Shown: positions 1 through 6,269 of the stretch, one piece after another
Position numbering within the stretch: the stretch's first letter is position 1
Layout: the number at the start of each line of letters is the position of its first letter
Origin: Acidimicrobiia bacterium
Lineage (GTDB): Bacteria; Actinomycetota; Acidimicrobiia; Acidimicrobiales; Ilumatobacteraceae
NCBI GenBank assembly: GCA_010025655.1
Contig: RGSV01000067.1
Coordinates: 1-6,269, forward strand
Direction of reading: 5' to 3'
DNA: 6,269 nucleotides
The notes under the pieces: model-generated
The model's database searches: none
Told to the model about the DNA's origin: nothing
Seen by the model: the letters and a program-made list of their open reading frames with translations, nothing else
Translations under genes and position numbers: made by a program

Positions 1-1424
1 TCAACGACGATGGCGGCTGAACCCTCGGTGCGTTCGTGCGGCAGGCGGAGTGCGGTGTCGTCGATGACCACGGGGCCACGCGGCGCACTCGGCGTAGAGA
101 CGGCAGCCGAGATATCGACCACCGGCGCAACGGGCGTGTCGCCAGGCGTCGCGCTCGAAGATGAGTCGCTCGGCGTCACCCCCGACGACTCGCTCGTCGG
201 CGTCGAGTCACGCGCAGCGCTCGAAGACTTGGTGCTAGTCGGTCGTGCAATCTCGCCGGTCGGCGCAAACAATTCGGCAAGTTCGGCCACCGCATCGTCA
301 GGCAGTGGTGGCGCAATCGTCACCACACTGAGGGTTTCATCGCCCGCTAGCGGACCAAACACTCGATCCAAACCGGTTGTCACGCCGCGTGCCTCGGGTG
401 CGCCACCGTTCGTCGCCCGTGAACTAGCTCTCCCGTCGTCGCGTGCAGCCCCTGCGGCCTCGGCTACCTGAGGTGCAAACCCCACCAGTCGTACTTCACT
501 GCGCAGGTCGATGTCGAGTTCGTCGCGCACCCGGTTACGCACGTGCGTCATTACCGCGACGACATCGTCGGCACTGCCATCGGGGTCGCACTGAATGAAG
601 TTGGCGTGTTTCGGCGACACTTCAGCCGAGCCGATGCGAAACCCGCGTAGCCCCAGTCGATCGATGATTGCGCCCGACGACCCGCCGCCAGGCTCGGGGT
701 TGACGAACACCGAACCGGCGTTCTGGCCGCCTGGCTGATGCTCACGTCGCCACCGCACGATCTCGGCCATCTCGGCTTCACTCGCCGTCTTGTCGCCCCA
801 CGAGAGAGCAAACGTCGCCGACAACACGACATGTTCAGGCCCCAGATCACTTCCGCGAAACCGCAGGCCGAGATCGCTCGCCTTCACGTTCGCAACAATG
901 CCCTTTCCGAGGTGGAAGATCTTCGCCACTTCGATGCTCGATGCGATGTCACTGCCGTGGCCACCGGCATTCATGCGCACCGCACCGCCGACCGAGCCGG
1001 GCACGCCGACTCCCCACTCGAAACCGGTGAGACCGCGTGCAGCACACTGCCGCGCGAGCACGGGCAGGGGCACTGCACCTCCGGCCACCACACGCGGCAC
1101 GGCAGGGGCTTGTGGCAAAACGATCTCTTCGGCAAACTCACCGAGCACGAGTGCCAAACCCTCGAAGCCATCGTCAGACACCAACAGGTTGCTGCCGCGA
1201 CCGATCACCAAGAGCGGCACTCGTTGTTCACGCAGAGCGCTACTTACGGCATGCAGATCGTCGATATTTCGCGCCGTGACAAAGAGGCTCGCGGGTCCAC
1301 CGACTTTGTAGGTGGTGTACGGCGCGAGATCAACGTCGCGCCGTACGCGCGCGCCAAGCAAGATACCGAGGCGGTCAAGCGCCCGCGTGCGGCGCGTGTA
1401 GTCGTCGGTGTCGTCAGCGGCCAC
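1..1424 (-). CDS. murB: UDP-N-acetylenolpyruvoylglucosamine reductase (MurB) with long C-terminal extension, 3' end missing
   Basis: MurB is an FAD- and NADPH-dependent cytoplasmic reductase that forms UDP-MurNAc, the substrate of MurC. GTG 1424 is the only start codon between an in-frame TAG at 1448-1446 and the conserved fold; the upstream match (AGAGAAG, 1440-1434) is weak. FAD-domain motifs are TTYKVGGPAS (37-46), GRGSN (75-79) and EWGVGVPGSVGGAVRMNAGG (136-155). FRGS (189-192) matches the usual YRxS with Phe for Tyr. NAGSVFVNP (235-243) carries the proton-donor Ser238. SPKHANFI follows, and SEVRLVG near 309-315 holds Glu310, equivalent to E. coli Glu325. The catalytic core is therefore complete by about residue 316, where most MurB proteins end. 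Here the frame stays open for 158 more codons to base 3 and past the edge, while both other minus frames have several stops in the same interval. I read this as one continuous protein of at least 474 residues. MurB identity is secure; the extension's role is unknown. Confidence 0.95.
   Translation of the reverse strand, partial: MAADDTDDYTRRTRALDRLGILLGARVRRDVDLAPYTTYKVGGPASLFVTARNIDDLHAVSSALREQRVPLLVIGRGSNLLVSDDGFEGLALVLGEFAEEIVLPQAPAVPRVVAGGAVPLPVLARQCAARGLTGFEWGVGVPGSVGGAVRMNAGGHGSDIASSIEVAKIFHLGKGIVANVKASDLGLRFRGSDLGPEHVVLSATFALSWGDKTASEAEMAEIVRWRREHQPGGQNAGSVFVNPEPGGGSSGAIIDRLGLRGFRIGSAEVSPKHANFIQCDPDGSADDVVAVMTHVRNRVRDELDIDLRSEVRLVGFAPQVAEAAGAARDDGRASSRATNGGAPEARGVTTGLDRVFGPLAGDETLSVVTIAPPLPDDAVAELAELFAPTGEIARPTSTKSSSAARDSTPTSESSGVTPSDSSSSATPGDTPVAPVVDISAAVSTPSAPRGPVVIDDTALRLPHERTEGSAAIVV
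3..476 (-). other. C-terminal extension of MurB of unknown function
   Basis: Residues 317-474 of the MurB frame fall into four parts. Residues 317-347 are an Ala/Gly/Arg-rich linker. Residues 348-394 look folded, with a strand-like LSVVTIA (365-371) and a helix-like DDAVAELAELF (376-386). Residues 396-450 are rich in Ser, Thr and Pro. Residues 451-474 begin PVVIDDTALRLPHERTEG and resemble the start of another ordered segment. I see no transmembrane helix or recognisable domain before the edge. By usual actinobacterial gene order the next gene would be ftsQ, so fusion to an FtsQ-like cytoplasmic tail is possible but unsupported by any motif here. Codon choice broadly resembles the core. Sequence to the left would settle what it is. 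Confidence 0.7.
126..206 (-). repeat. Degenerate 27-bp tandem repeat encoding Thr-Pro nonapeptides
   Basis: Within the MurB tail, residues 407-433 split into three nine-residue units: STPTSESSG, VTPSDSSSS and ATPGDTPVA. Each has Thr-Pro at positions 2-3 (Thr408, Thr417, Thr426). A further Thr-Pro at 444-445 keeps the nine-residue phase. At DNA level the units are diverged. An exact 11-base word covering TCT-TCG-AGC plus GC occurs at 161-151 and at 227-217, 66 bases apart. The pattern suggests an expanded flexible linker. Confidence 0.5.
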
Positions 1425-2814
1425 GCGACAATTCTTCTCTGCGCGCTACCACTTCATCGGGAAGGCTTTCGATGTCGCCGCAGCCCATCGAAATGCACAG
1501 GTCGCCTGGCCCGACCTCGCGGGCGACGAAGTCAATCAGTTGGTCGCGCTGCGGAACCCACTCGACTCGAGCCCCCGGATGCGCACGACGGATGGCATCG
1601 ACCACGAGTTCACCAGTTACTCCGGCGATGGGTTCAGTTCCGGAAGCATAGATTTCGGTGATGACCACGACGTCAGCCGCAACAAAGGCGTCACGATAGT
1701 CGTCGCTCATCGACGCCATGCGATGAAACCGATTGGGCTGGAAGACGGCCACCACCCTGCGCCAGGTGTCGCTCTCATCGCGAGCGGCGGTGAGTACCGC
1801 AGCAATCTCAGCCGGAAGATGCGCGTAGTCGTCGACAAAGGTGGCGTCGTTGTGGGTTGCGCGTACCTGAAATCGTCGGTGCACACCAGCGAAATTGCTG
1901 ATTGCAGCCGCCGCAGTTGCAGGCGCCACCCCGAGCGCTTGGGCCATCGCAAAGGCAGCAAGAAAGTTGCGCACGTTGTGCAAACCGCGCAACGGCAAGT
2001 GCACGGCGATGTTCGATGATGTTGCCTCAGCTTGTGCGACACCGCCCCAGCGCACCACGAAATCGGCGGCACCGTTCGACAAGCGGACATCAGTGGCACG
2101 CACCGTCGCTGCAGGTGAAGTGCCATAGGTGATTGCATCGTGTGACGCAGCGAGCGCAGCGGCAGCCGGGTCGTCGACGCACACGACAAGAGGCCCATCG
2201 GTGGCCGCCAACATCGCGTCGAACGATGCGGTGATGCCTGCCAGCGACCCGTGCTCGTCGAGGTGATCGAGGTCGATGTTGGTGAGAATCGCTGCCTGTG
2301 CGGTGATCGCAAGATGACTTGAGTCGCTCTCGTCAGCCTCAAGCACGAAGAGATCTGCGCCCCAGTGCGCACTTGCCGGCAGCTGTTGCACATCAGCACC
2401 GATCAACCAACCAGGGTCAAGTTGTGCTGCGCGCAACATCAGCGTCAACAACGTCGTGGTGGTGGTCTTGCCGTGTGTGCCCGCCACTGCCACCGTGCGT
2501 GCATGTGGCGTGATCGCCCCGAGCATCTCTGCTCGCGTCAACACCGCGATGCCTTCTTCGCTGGCCGCTCGCAGCTCAATGTTGCTCTGCGGCACTGCAG
2601 CAGATGATGTCACTACGTCGCAACGGTCAACGACGTCGGCGCGGTGAGGCACATTCACGGTGATGCCGCGGTCACGCAGCTGCTCAAGCACCTTGCTTTC
2701 GTGCATGTCGCTGCCCGACACTCGATGACCCATCTCGGCCAAGATGATGGCAATTGCACTCGTACCCGGCCCACCGACACCGACGATGTGCACACGGCGT
2801 GGTGTCGCCAACAT
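1414..2814 (-). CDS. murC: UDP-N-acetylmuramate--L-alanine ligase (MurC)
   Basis: MurC is the first ATP-dependent Mur ligase, joining L-Ala to UDP-MurNAc in the cytoplasm. From ATG 2814 it has 466 residues, a normal length. In order it shows the UDP-binding Rossmann loop RRVHIVGVGGPGTS (about 6-19), GSD (about 34-36), the P-loop AGTHGKTTTTT (about 111-121), EADESD (about 159-164), TNIDLDHLD (about 178-186), HNVRN (about 279-283), GVHRRF (about 310-315), DDYAHLP (about 328-334), FQPNRF (about 358-363) and a C-terminal MGCGDIE (about 443-449). GTHGKT, EADESD and DDYxHxP are MurC signatures. Departures from the usual pattern are DDYAHLP (normally HHP), FQPNRF (normally FQPHRY) and EADESDSSH (normally DGSF). 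The alternative ATG at 2856 adds 14 residues. The last codons overlap murB by 11 bases, so murB probably depends on murC translation. Confidence 0.96.
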   Translation of the reverse strand: MLATPRRVHIVGVGGPGTSAIAIILAEMGHRVSGSDMHESKVLEQLRDRGITVNVPHRADVVDRCDVVTSSAAVPQSNIELRAASEEGIAVLTRAEMLGAITPHARTVAVAGTHGKTTTTTLLTLMLRAAQLDPGWLIGADVQQLPASAHWGADLFVLEADESDSSHLAITAQAAILTNIDLDHLDEHGSLAGITASFDAMLAATDGPLVVCVDDPAAAALAASHDAITYGTSPAATVRATDVRLSNGAADFVVRWGGVAQAEATSSNIAVHLPLRGLHNVRNFLAAFAMAQALGVAPATAAAAISNFAGVHRRFQVRATHNDATFVDDYAHLPAEIAAVLTAARDESDTWRRVVAVFQPNRFHRMASMSDDYRDAFVAADVVVITEIYASGTEPIAGVTGELVVDAIRRAHPGARVEWVPQRDQLIDFVAREVGPGDLCISMGCGDIESLPDEVVARREELSRGR

Positions 2815-2820
2815 CACTCG

Positions 2821-2829
2821 CCTCTCTCC
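2821..2829 (-). promoter_or_regulatory. Strong murC ribosome binding site
   Basis: GGAGAGAGG at 2829-2821 is the best Shine-Dalgarno match seen in the window. It lies six bases before ATG 2814 and within the 43-base murG-murC gap. An ATG one base after the murG stop (2856) is in the same frame, but its upstream sequence has no comparable match. If 2856 were used, this site would be coding sequence. Confidence 0.75.
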
Positions 2830-2857
2830 GATGTTTGCCGCAGCGCGCGTTGTCATC

Positions 2858-4006
2858 TCAGCGCGCTGCCGATTCGATCAGTGCCCCAAGCGCAGACGAA
2901 CGATTCAACGCACCGAGGGCGTACGCCTTGGCGGCAACCCGCTCGCGCAGCGCAGAGTCATCGATGAGCTGCAAGAGCGCGCGATCGAAGCCGGCTGCCA
3001 AGTCTCTTTCATCGACGACGAGAGCGGCGCCTGCTTGTGCGAGCCGCTCGGCGTTGCTTCGCTGATGATCGTCGGCAGCCTGCGCCCAGGGCACAATCGC
3101 GGCCGGGGCCCCAACGGTGACGAGTTCGGCCAAGGTGCTGGCCCCGGCCCGAGTGACAGCGACGTCGGCTAGACGCCAGATGTCATCCATTCGATGATGG
3201 CTCGCGATACGCACGTACTGCAGCCGCGCGCCGGCGGGCAGCGTGAACGCTGTTTGCTGATAACGCTCACCCGCCAGATGCACGACTGCAAGATCGGCGC
3301 GCGATGCGTGTCGCGAGACGAACGTTTCGACGGCTTCGTTCACCGTGCGCGAGCCGAGCGAACCACCCATCGCGACGACGATCAGTCGTGTGGGGTCAAT
3401 ACCGAACTCGCGCGCCACTCGCGTTCGTTCGTGTGTTGCGTCATCGCCGTGCCGCGCGACGGCGCGAATTGCGGCTCGCACGGGGGCGCCCGTGTGCTTT
3501 GCACCTGGCAGCTTGGAACCTGCGAATGCCGTGGCGACCGCCGCCGCCTTCTTGGCCTGCACCCTTGTTGCCAAACCTGGGTGCTGGTCGTAGCTCACGA
3601 CTACGACAGGAATACCGAGTGCTCGCGCCGCGCGCACCGCCGGCTCGCTGGCAAAACCACCGACGCTCACTACGACTCGTGGCCGCCATAAGCGCAGCTG
3701 ACTCGTGGCACGGGCGATGGCAACAACGAGTTTCGGTAAGGCGATGATCGAGCGCACTACCGCCCGCGGGGCGAGGCTGCGTTGGAGTCCATCGACTGAC
3801 AACAGCAAGCGCGGGTGGTCGGTGGCACCCAACAGCTGCTCGTCGATGGGTCGCCGCGACGCCACAAACGCAATCGAGCGGGGCGAGCGACCTCGTTCGC
3901 AGAGGTGCTCGGCGAGTGCAAGTGCGGGGATCACATGGCCGGCGGTGCCACCGCCTGCGATGACGGCAAATACTCGCGGCGACGAAGGCGTGTTCGGCGT
4001 CGTCAC
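2858..4006 (-). CDS. murG: Undecaprenyldiphospho-muramoylpentapeptide beta-N-acetylglucosaminyltransferase (MurG)
   Basis: MurG is a GT-B, family GT28 glycosyltransferase at the inner face of the membrane. It transfers GlcNAc from UDP-GlcNAc to lipid I, giving lipid II, the substrate of the adjacent FtsW. Counting from GTG 4006 (382 residues), the first Gly loop GGGTAGHVIP is at about 18-27 with the conserved His at 24. The second loop is GGFASEPA (about 116-123; usually GGYVSGP) and the third is GGSLGSRTVNE (about 214-224). TRAGASTLAEL (about 285-295) holds the Glu at the UDP-GlcNAc site, and DDHQRSNAERL (about 312-322) matches the QxxNA motif. The loop normally reading HEQN before PGL is YDQH here (about 139-142). 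Length is slightly above the usual 355-365 because of an N-terminal extension and an insert near 184-196. Starting at GTG 4021 would give 387 residues. TGA at 2860-2858 ends the gene. The family call is secure; the loop changes are noted separately. Confidence 0.96.
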   Translation of the reverse strand: MTTPNTPSSPRVFAVIAGGGTAGHVIPALALAEHLCERGRSPRSIAFVASRRPIDEQLLGATDHPRLLLSVDGLQRSLAPRAVVRSIIALPKLVVAIARATSQLRLWRPRVVVSVGGFASEPAVRAARALGIPVVVVSYDQHPGLATRVQAKKAAAVATAFAGSKLPGAKHTGAPVRAAIRAVARHGDDATHERTRVAREFGIDPTRLIVVAMGGSLGSRTVNEAVETFVSRHASRADLAVVHLAGERYQQTAFTLPAGARLQYVRIASHHRMDDIWRLADVAVTRAGASTLAELVTVGAPAAIVPWAQAADDHQRSNAERLAQAGAALVVDERDLAAGFDRALLQLIDDSALRERVAAKAYALGALNRSSALGALIESAAR

Positions 4007-4013
4007 AACAACG

Positions 4014-4017
4014 CTCC
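4014..4017 (-). promoter_or_regulatory. Candidate murG ribosome binding site
   Basis: GGAG at 4017-4014 lies seven bases before a GTG at 4006. An earlier in-frame GTG at 4021, 15 bases after the ftsW stop, has only a weak GAG upstream. On this basis 4006 is the preferred murG start. The two differ by five residues outside the conserved fold, so the choice has no functional consequence. Confidence 0.5.
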
Positions 4018-4036
4018 GCACGCTACCGCACTCGGC

Positions 4037-5239
4037 CTAGGCAATCTTGCGCGCGATATTCAGCAACAAGCCAGCTGCACCGAGGGTGATCAAGAGCGAG
4101 CTTCCGCCATACGAGATGAGCGGCAATGTGAGACCCGTCACGGGCAACACACCGATCACACCACCGATGTTGATGATGGCTTGCACGCCGAACCACATCG
4201 TGATGCCGGCAGCAAGTAGCGCACCCGAGTAATCCGGCGCGCGCATCGCCACCAAGAACCCGAGCGTCGTAAGCGCAGCGAAGCCGCCAATCACCAGGGT
4301 CGAACCGAAGAGACCGAATTCTTCGGCGATCACCGTGAAGATGAAGTCGCTGTGCGCGAGCGGCACGTAGCCCCACTTGCTGGTTCCTGCACCCGGCCCC
4401 ACGCCTGCCAGCCCGCCGTTCGAGATGCTGAGAATCGACTGCCACACCTGGTACGACGTGTGTTCACGATTGCCTTCGATATCGAGAAACGCAGTCCAGC
4501 GAGCCATACGCGAAGCCGACGTGAGCAAGAACATGAATGCGCCCATGAAGGCGACAGTGCCCGAGACCGCAATCCAGCGCACTGGAATGCCGGCCATGTA
4601 CAACACGGTGAGGGCAATTGCCGACAAGACCACGGCTGCGCCAAAGTCGCTCTGCGAGAGTGCCAATGCTGCGGCAAAGCCCCAGGCAATAAGTGCCGGA
4701 TACAGTGTGCGCTTCGGGTTCGTTAGTTCTGACTGGCGACGACCGAGCAAATTAGTCAGATAGATAATGAGTGCGAACTTGAGCAGTTCTGACGGCTGAA
4801 AGCGCACTGGTCCGACTTCAACCCACGCTTTGGCACCGTTAATCGTGATGCCGAGCGGTGAATGCGGCAACAGGTTGAGAATGATGGCGAATGCCAATAA
4901 TGGCCGATTGAGCATTCGCCATGTGTGATACGGCATTCGATAGGTGCCGATGGCAACGAAGAGACCTACACCTGCCCACATCAACTGCTTCAAGAACATC
5001 GTGAACGCTGAACCACCGTTGTTCACCGAAACGATGGACGATGCCGACAGCACCATCACGAGCCCGATTGCGACGAAAATACCAACGATGAAGAAGATGA
5101 CGTAGAACAGGCGCGTTGGTTCTCGTTCAACGTTGTTGCGGTCGGCGCGGGCACGATGGCCAGCGAGCGCGGCACGACGGCGCGCGCTCATCGAGGGAAC
5201 CGCGATGTCTCCAGTCGGATCAATGTTGACGGTGGTCAT
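4037..5239 (-). CDS. ftsW: Septal peptidoglycan glycosyltransferase FtsW (SEDS family)
   Basis: FtsW is a polytopic membrane protein of the divisome. It polymerises lipid II into glycan strands together with its partner class B penicillin-binding protein. From ATG 5239 it is 400 residues, with a basic cytoplasmic N-terminal tail of about 42 residues and then about ten hydrophobic segments, the first near residues 45-68. SEDS landmarks are INGAKAW (about 133-139), QPSELLK (148-154), QSDFG (196-200), GGLAGVGPG (about 275-283), AHSDFIFTVIAEEFG (about 295-309) and PLISYGGSS (about 373-381). Asp298 in HSDF aligns with the Asp of the HTDF motif, reported to be essential in E. coli FtsW. Position in a dcw cluster between murD and murG argues for FtsW rather than RodA. 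Small departures are QPDxG to QSDFG and LPEAH to VPLAH. An ATG at 5272 would add 11 residues but lacks support. TAG at 4039-4037 ends the gene. Confidence 0.96.
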   Translation of the reverse strand: MTTVNIDPTGDIAVPSMSARRRAALAGHRARADRNNVEREPTRLFYVIFFIVGIFVAIGLVMVLSASSIVSVNNGGSAFTMFLKQLMWAGVGLFVAIGTYRMPYHTWRMLNRPLLAFAIILNLLPHSPLGITINGAKAWVEVGPVRFQPSELLKFALIIYLTNLLGRRQSELTNPKRTLYPALIAWGFAAALALSQSDFGAAVVLSAIALTVLYMAGIPVRWIAVSGTVAFMGAFMFLLTSASRMARWTAFLDIEGNREHTSYQVWQSILSISNGGLAGVGPGAGTSKWGYVPLAHSDFIFTVIAEEFGLFGSTLVIGGFAALTTLGFLVAMRAPDYSGALLAAGITMWFGVQAIINIGGVIGVLPVTGLTLPLISYGGSSLLITLGAAGLLLNIARKIA

Positions 5240-5253
5240 TCGTCGTTTCCTTT
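5236..5253 (-). promoter_or_regulatory. ftsW ribosome binding site and murD/ftsW ATGA overlap
   Basis: The last codons of murD contain AAAGGA at 5253-5248, eight bases before an ATG at 5239. That ATG shares ATGA with the murD stop TGA (5238-5236). The arrangement is typical of translational coupling. It decides the ftsW start against the upstream in-frame ATG at 5272, which would overlap murD by 37 bases. Confidence 0.8.
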
Positions 5254-6269
5254 CATGAGTTGGCGCACGCATCGTGCGAAGTCGTCGCCACGTTCGGCGT
5301 AGTTGCTGTACCAGTCGTAACTCGTGCAGCCGGGTGACAACAGCACAACGTCACCTGGTTCGGCGAGTTGGCGGGCTGCCGCTACGGCGTCTTCCATCGA
5401 CTCGGCACGCACGACGCGGCAGACGCCGGCAAACGCAGCCGCGATCAACTCTGCTGAGTGACCCGTCGCCACGACACCGCGCATGCGCTGCGGATGGCTC
5501 GCCATCGATGACAGGTCGAGGCCCTTGTTCTTGCCGCCTGCAATCAGCACGATGCGTTCGAATGAAGTGAGCGCCGCCTGGGCTGCGTGCGGGCTCGTGG
5601 CCTTGCTGTCGTTGTAATACGTCACGCCGTCGAGTTCGCCGACGAGTTGAATGCGGTGCGGTGCGTGGCGATACCGCGTGAGCGCGGTTGCGACACCCTC
5701 GACGGTGCCAAGACCCGTTTCGAGAACGAGTGCGCTGGCAGCGAGCGCATTGGTGAGATCGTGCGGCAGGCTGCGCGCGAGTGCTCCGACATCGACGATG
5801 CGACCGGCTGGGCCGACGAGGGCGCCGGAGTCAACGCGATAGTCACCACGGTCAAGACCAAAAGTGACCGTGCGCGCCGCCGTGCCGCGCGCCGACTGCA
5901 CGATCGACTGGTCGCTCATCGGGGCAACTACCACGTCACCATCGTGGGCAGCAAGCCAGATACGGGCTTTGGCTGCACGGTAGGCGTCGAGATCCGCGTG
6001 CCAGTCGAGATGATCTGGTGCAAGGTTCAACCAGGTTGCCGCCGCGGCGCGAAAGTGTTTGGTGAAGCGCAGACGAAAACTCGAGCACTCAACGGCGAAG
6101 CAGTCGTGTGCTTCGTCGAGCGCCTCGACCCACGGAGTCTCGGTGTTGCCGACGGCAGCGGCCTTGCGGCCTGATGCGCTCAGCATCGCTGCTGCCATCA
6201 AGGTGGTGGTTGTTTTGCCGTCAGTGCCGGTGACGGCGACGATCGGGCGCGGCTCGCCGCTCGCCTGCT
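5236..6269 (-). CDS. murD: UDP-N-acetylmuramoyl-L-alanine--D-glutamate ligase, 5' end missing
   Basis: This cytoplasmic ATP-dependent ligase adds D-glutamate to UDP-MurNAc-L-Ala. The frame enters from the right edge (first whole codon at 6267-6265) and runs 343 residues to TGA at 5236. The first visible motif is the P-loop VTGTDGKTTTT, about 10 residues in; by comparison with the E. coli enzyme, about 100 N-terminal residues (the UDP-binding domain) lie outside the window. Next come ECSSFRL, NLAPDHLDWH and YRAAKARIW, whose Lys is at the carbamylated position of Mur ligases. The C-terminal domain shows HRIQLVGE, NDSKATSP (usually NDSKATNP), the IAGGKNKG loop, and LSPGCTSYD followed by NYAERGDDF (usually SPA.AS.D). 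The NDSKAT and SPxxxSxD signatures separate MurD from MurC, MurE and MurF. Its stop codon overlaps the ftsW start by four bases, so the two are probably translationally coupled. An in-frame TTG at 6201 is only an internal codon. Identification is very secure. Confidence 0.97.
   Translation of the reverse strand, partial: QASGEPRPIVAVTGTDGKTTTTLMAAAMLSASGRKAAAVGNTETPWVEALDEAHDCFAVECSSFRLRFTKHFRAAAATWLNLAPDHLDWHADLDAYRAAKARIWLAAHDGDVVVAPMSDQSIVQSARGTAARTVTFGLDRGDYRVDSGALVGPAGRIVDVGALARSLPHDLTNALAASALVLETGLGTVEGVATALTRYRHAPHRIQLVGELDGVTYYNDSKATSPHAAQAALTSFERIVLIAGGKNKGLDLSSMASHPQRMRGVVATGHSAELIAAAFAGVCRVVRAESMEDAVAAARQLAEPGDVVLLSPGCTSYDWYSNYAERGDDFARCVRQLMKGNDE

Noticed and set aside
1..88. Possible separate gene (such as ftsQ) starting at a GTG near 88 in another minus frame
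   Set aside because: The reading is short, gives an unremarkable Pro/Ser/Arg-rich peptide, and has no ribosome site, while the MurB frame continues open through it.
10..471. Plus-strand open frame of 153 codons opposite the MurB tail
   Set aside because: It is low in complexity and mirrors the biased codons of the opposite strand. The minus frame is continuous with the intact MurB core, so it is the better reading, though the tail's coding status rests on frame openness and composition.
738..1661. Plus-strand open frame of 307 codons across murB and murC
   Set aside because: It lies antisense to strongly supported murB and murC coding sequence, has no recognisable motif, and its composition is what complementary codons of a GC-rich gene produce.
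1707..2399. Minus-strand 230-codon frame inside murC
   Set aside because: It overlaps murC out of frame and is rich in Arg, Ser and Cys with no domain. MurC motifs run through the whole interval in the other frame.
4007..4036. Promoter or terminator in the ftsW-murG gap
   Set aside because: The gap is about 30 bases at most, with no stem-loop followed by T residues and no recognisable -10/-35 pair. It is best read as a translational spacer.
5240..5272. Upstream ATG for ftsW adding 11 residues
   Set aside because: It would overlap murD by 37 bases and lacks a good ribosome site, whereas ATG 5239 has AAAGGA eight bases upstream and the classic ATGA overlap.

Overview
All recognisable genes lie on the minus strand and read from high to low coordinates. 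The window is an internal slice of a division and cell-wall (dcw) cluster: murD (5' end missing), ftsW, murG, murC and murB (3' end missing). Gene order, moderately high GC, a murB inside the cluster and several residue choices fit an actinomycetote, possibly of the Acidimicrobiia. That placement is inference from the window alone and is only moderately secure.

Right to left: 6269-5236 holds the central and C-terminal domains of MurD, from just before its P-loop. At 5239 ftsW starts in a four-base ATGA overlap with the murD stop. The ftsW stop (4037) is followed after a short gap by murG (start 4006 preferred, 4021 possible; stop 2858). A 43-base gap with a strong Shine-Dalgarno sequence precedes murC (2814-1414). 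The murC tail overlaps the GTG start of murB (1424) by 11 bases. The murB frame then stays open to base 1. No intergenic stretch exceeds about 45 bases, and I saw no promoter, terminator, RNA gene, mobile element or CRISPR array. This looks like one co-transcribed, translationally coupled operon.

The genes form a coherent pathway. MurB reduces UDP-GlcNAc-enolpyruvate to UDP-MurNAc; MurC adds L-Ala and MurD adds D-Glu; MurG converts lipid I to lipid II; FtsW polymerises lipid II at the septum.

The most unusual feature is murB. Its catalytic core is complete by about residue 316, with the C-terminal catalytic Glu at residue 310. The frame nevertheless continues without a stop for at least 158 more codons, through a linker, a short fold-like segment, a Ser/Thr/Pro-rich stretch with degenerate nine-residue repeats, and a new hydrophobic-acidic segment at the window edge. 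This is either a long MurB tail or the first part of a fusion, perhaps to the division protein usually encoded next (FtsQ). The window ends before this can be decided. MurG and MurC also carry substitutions in normally well-kept loops.
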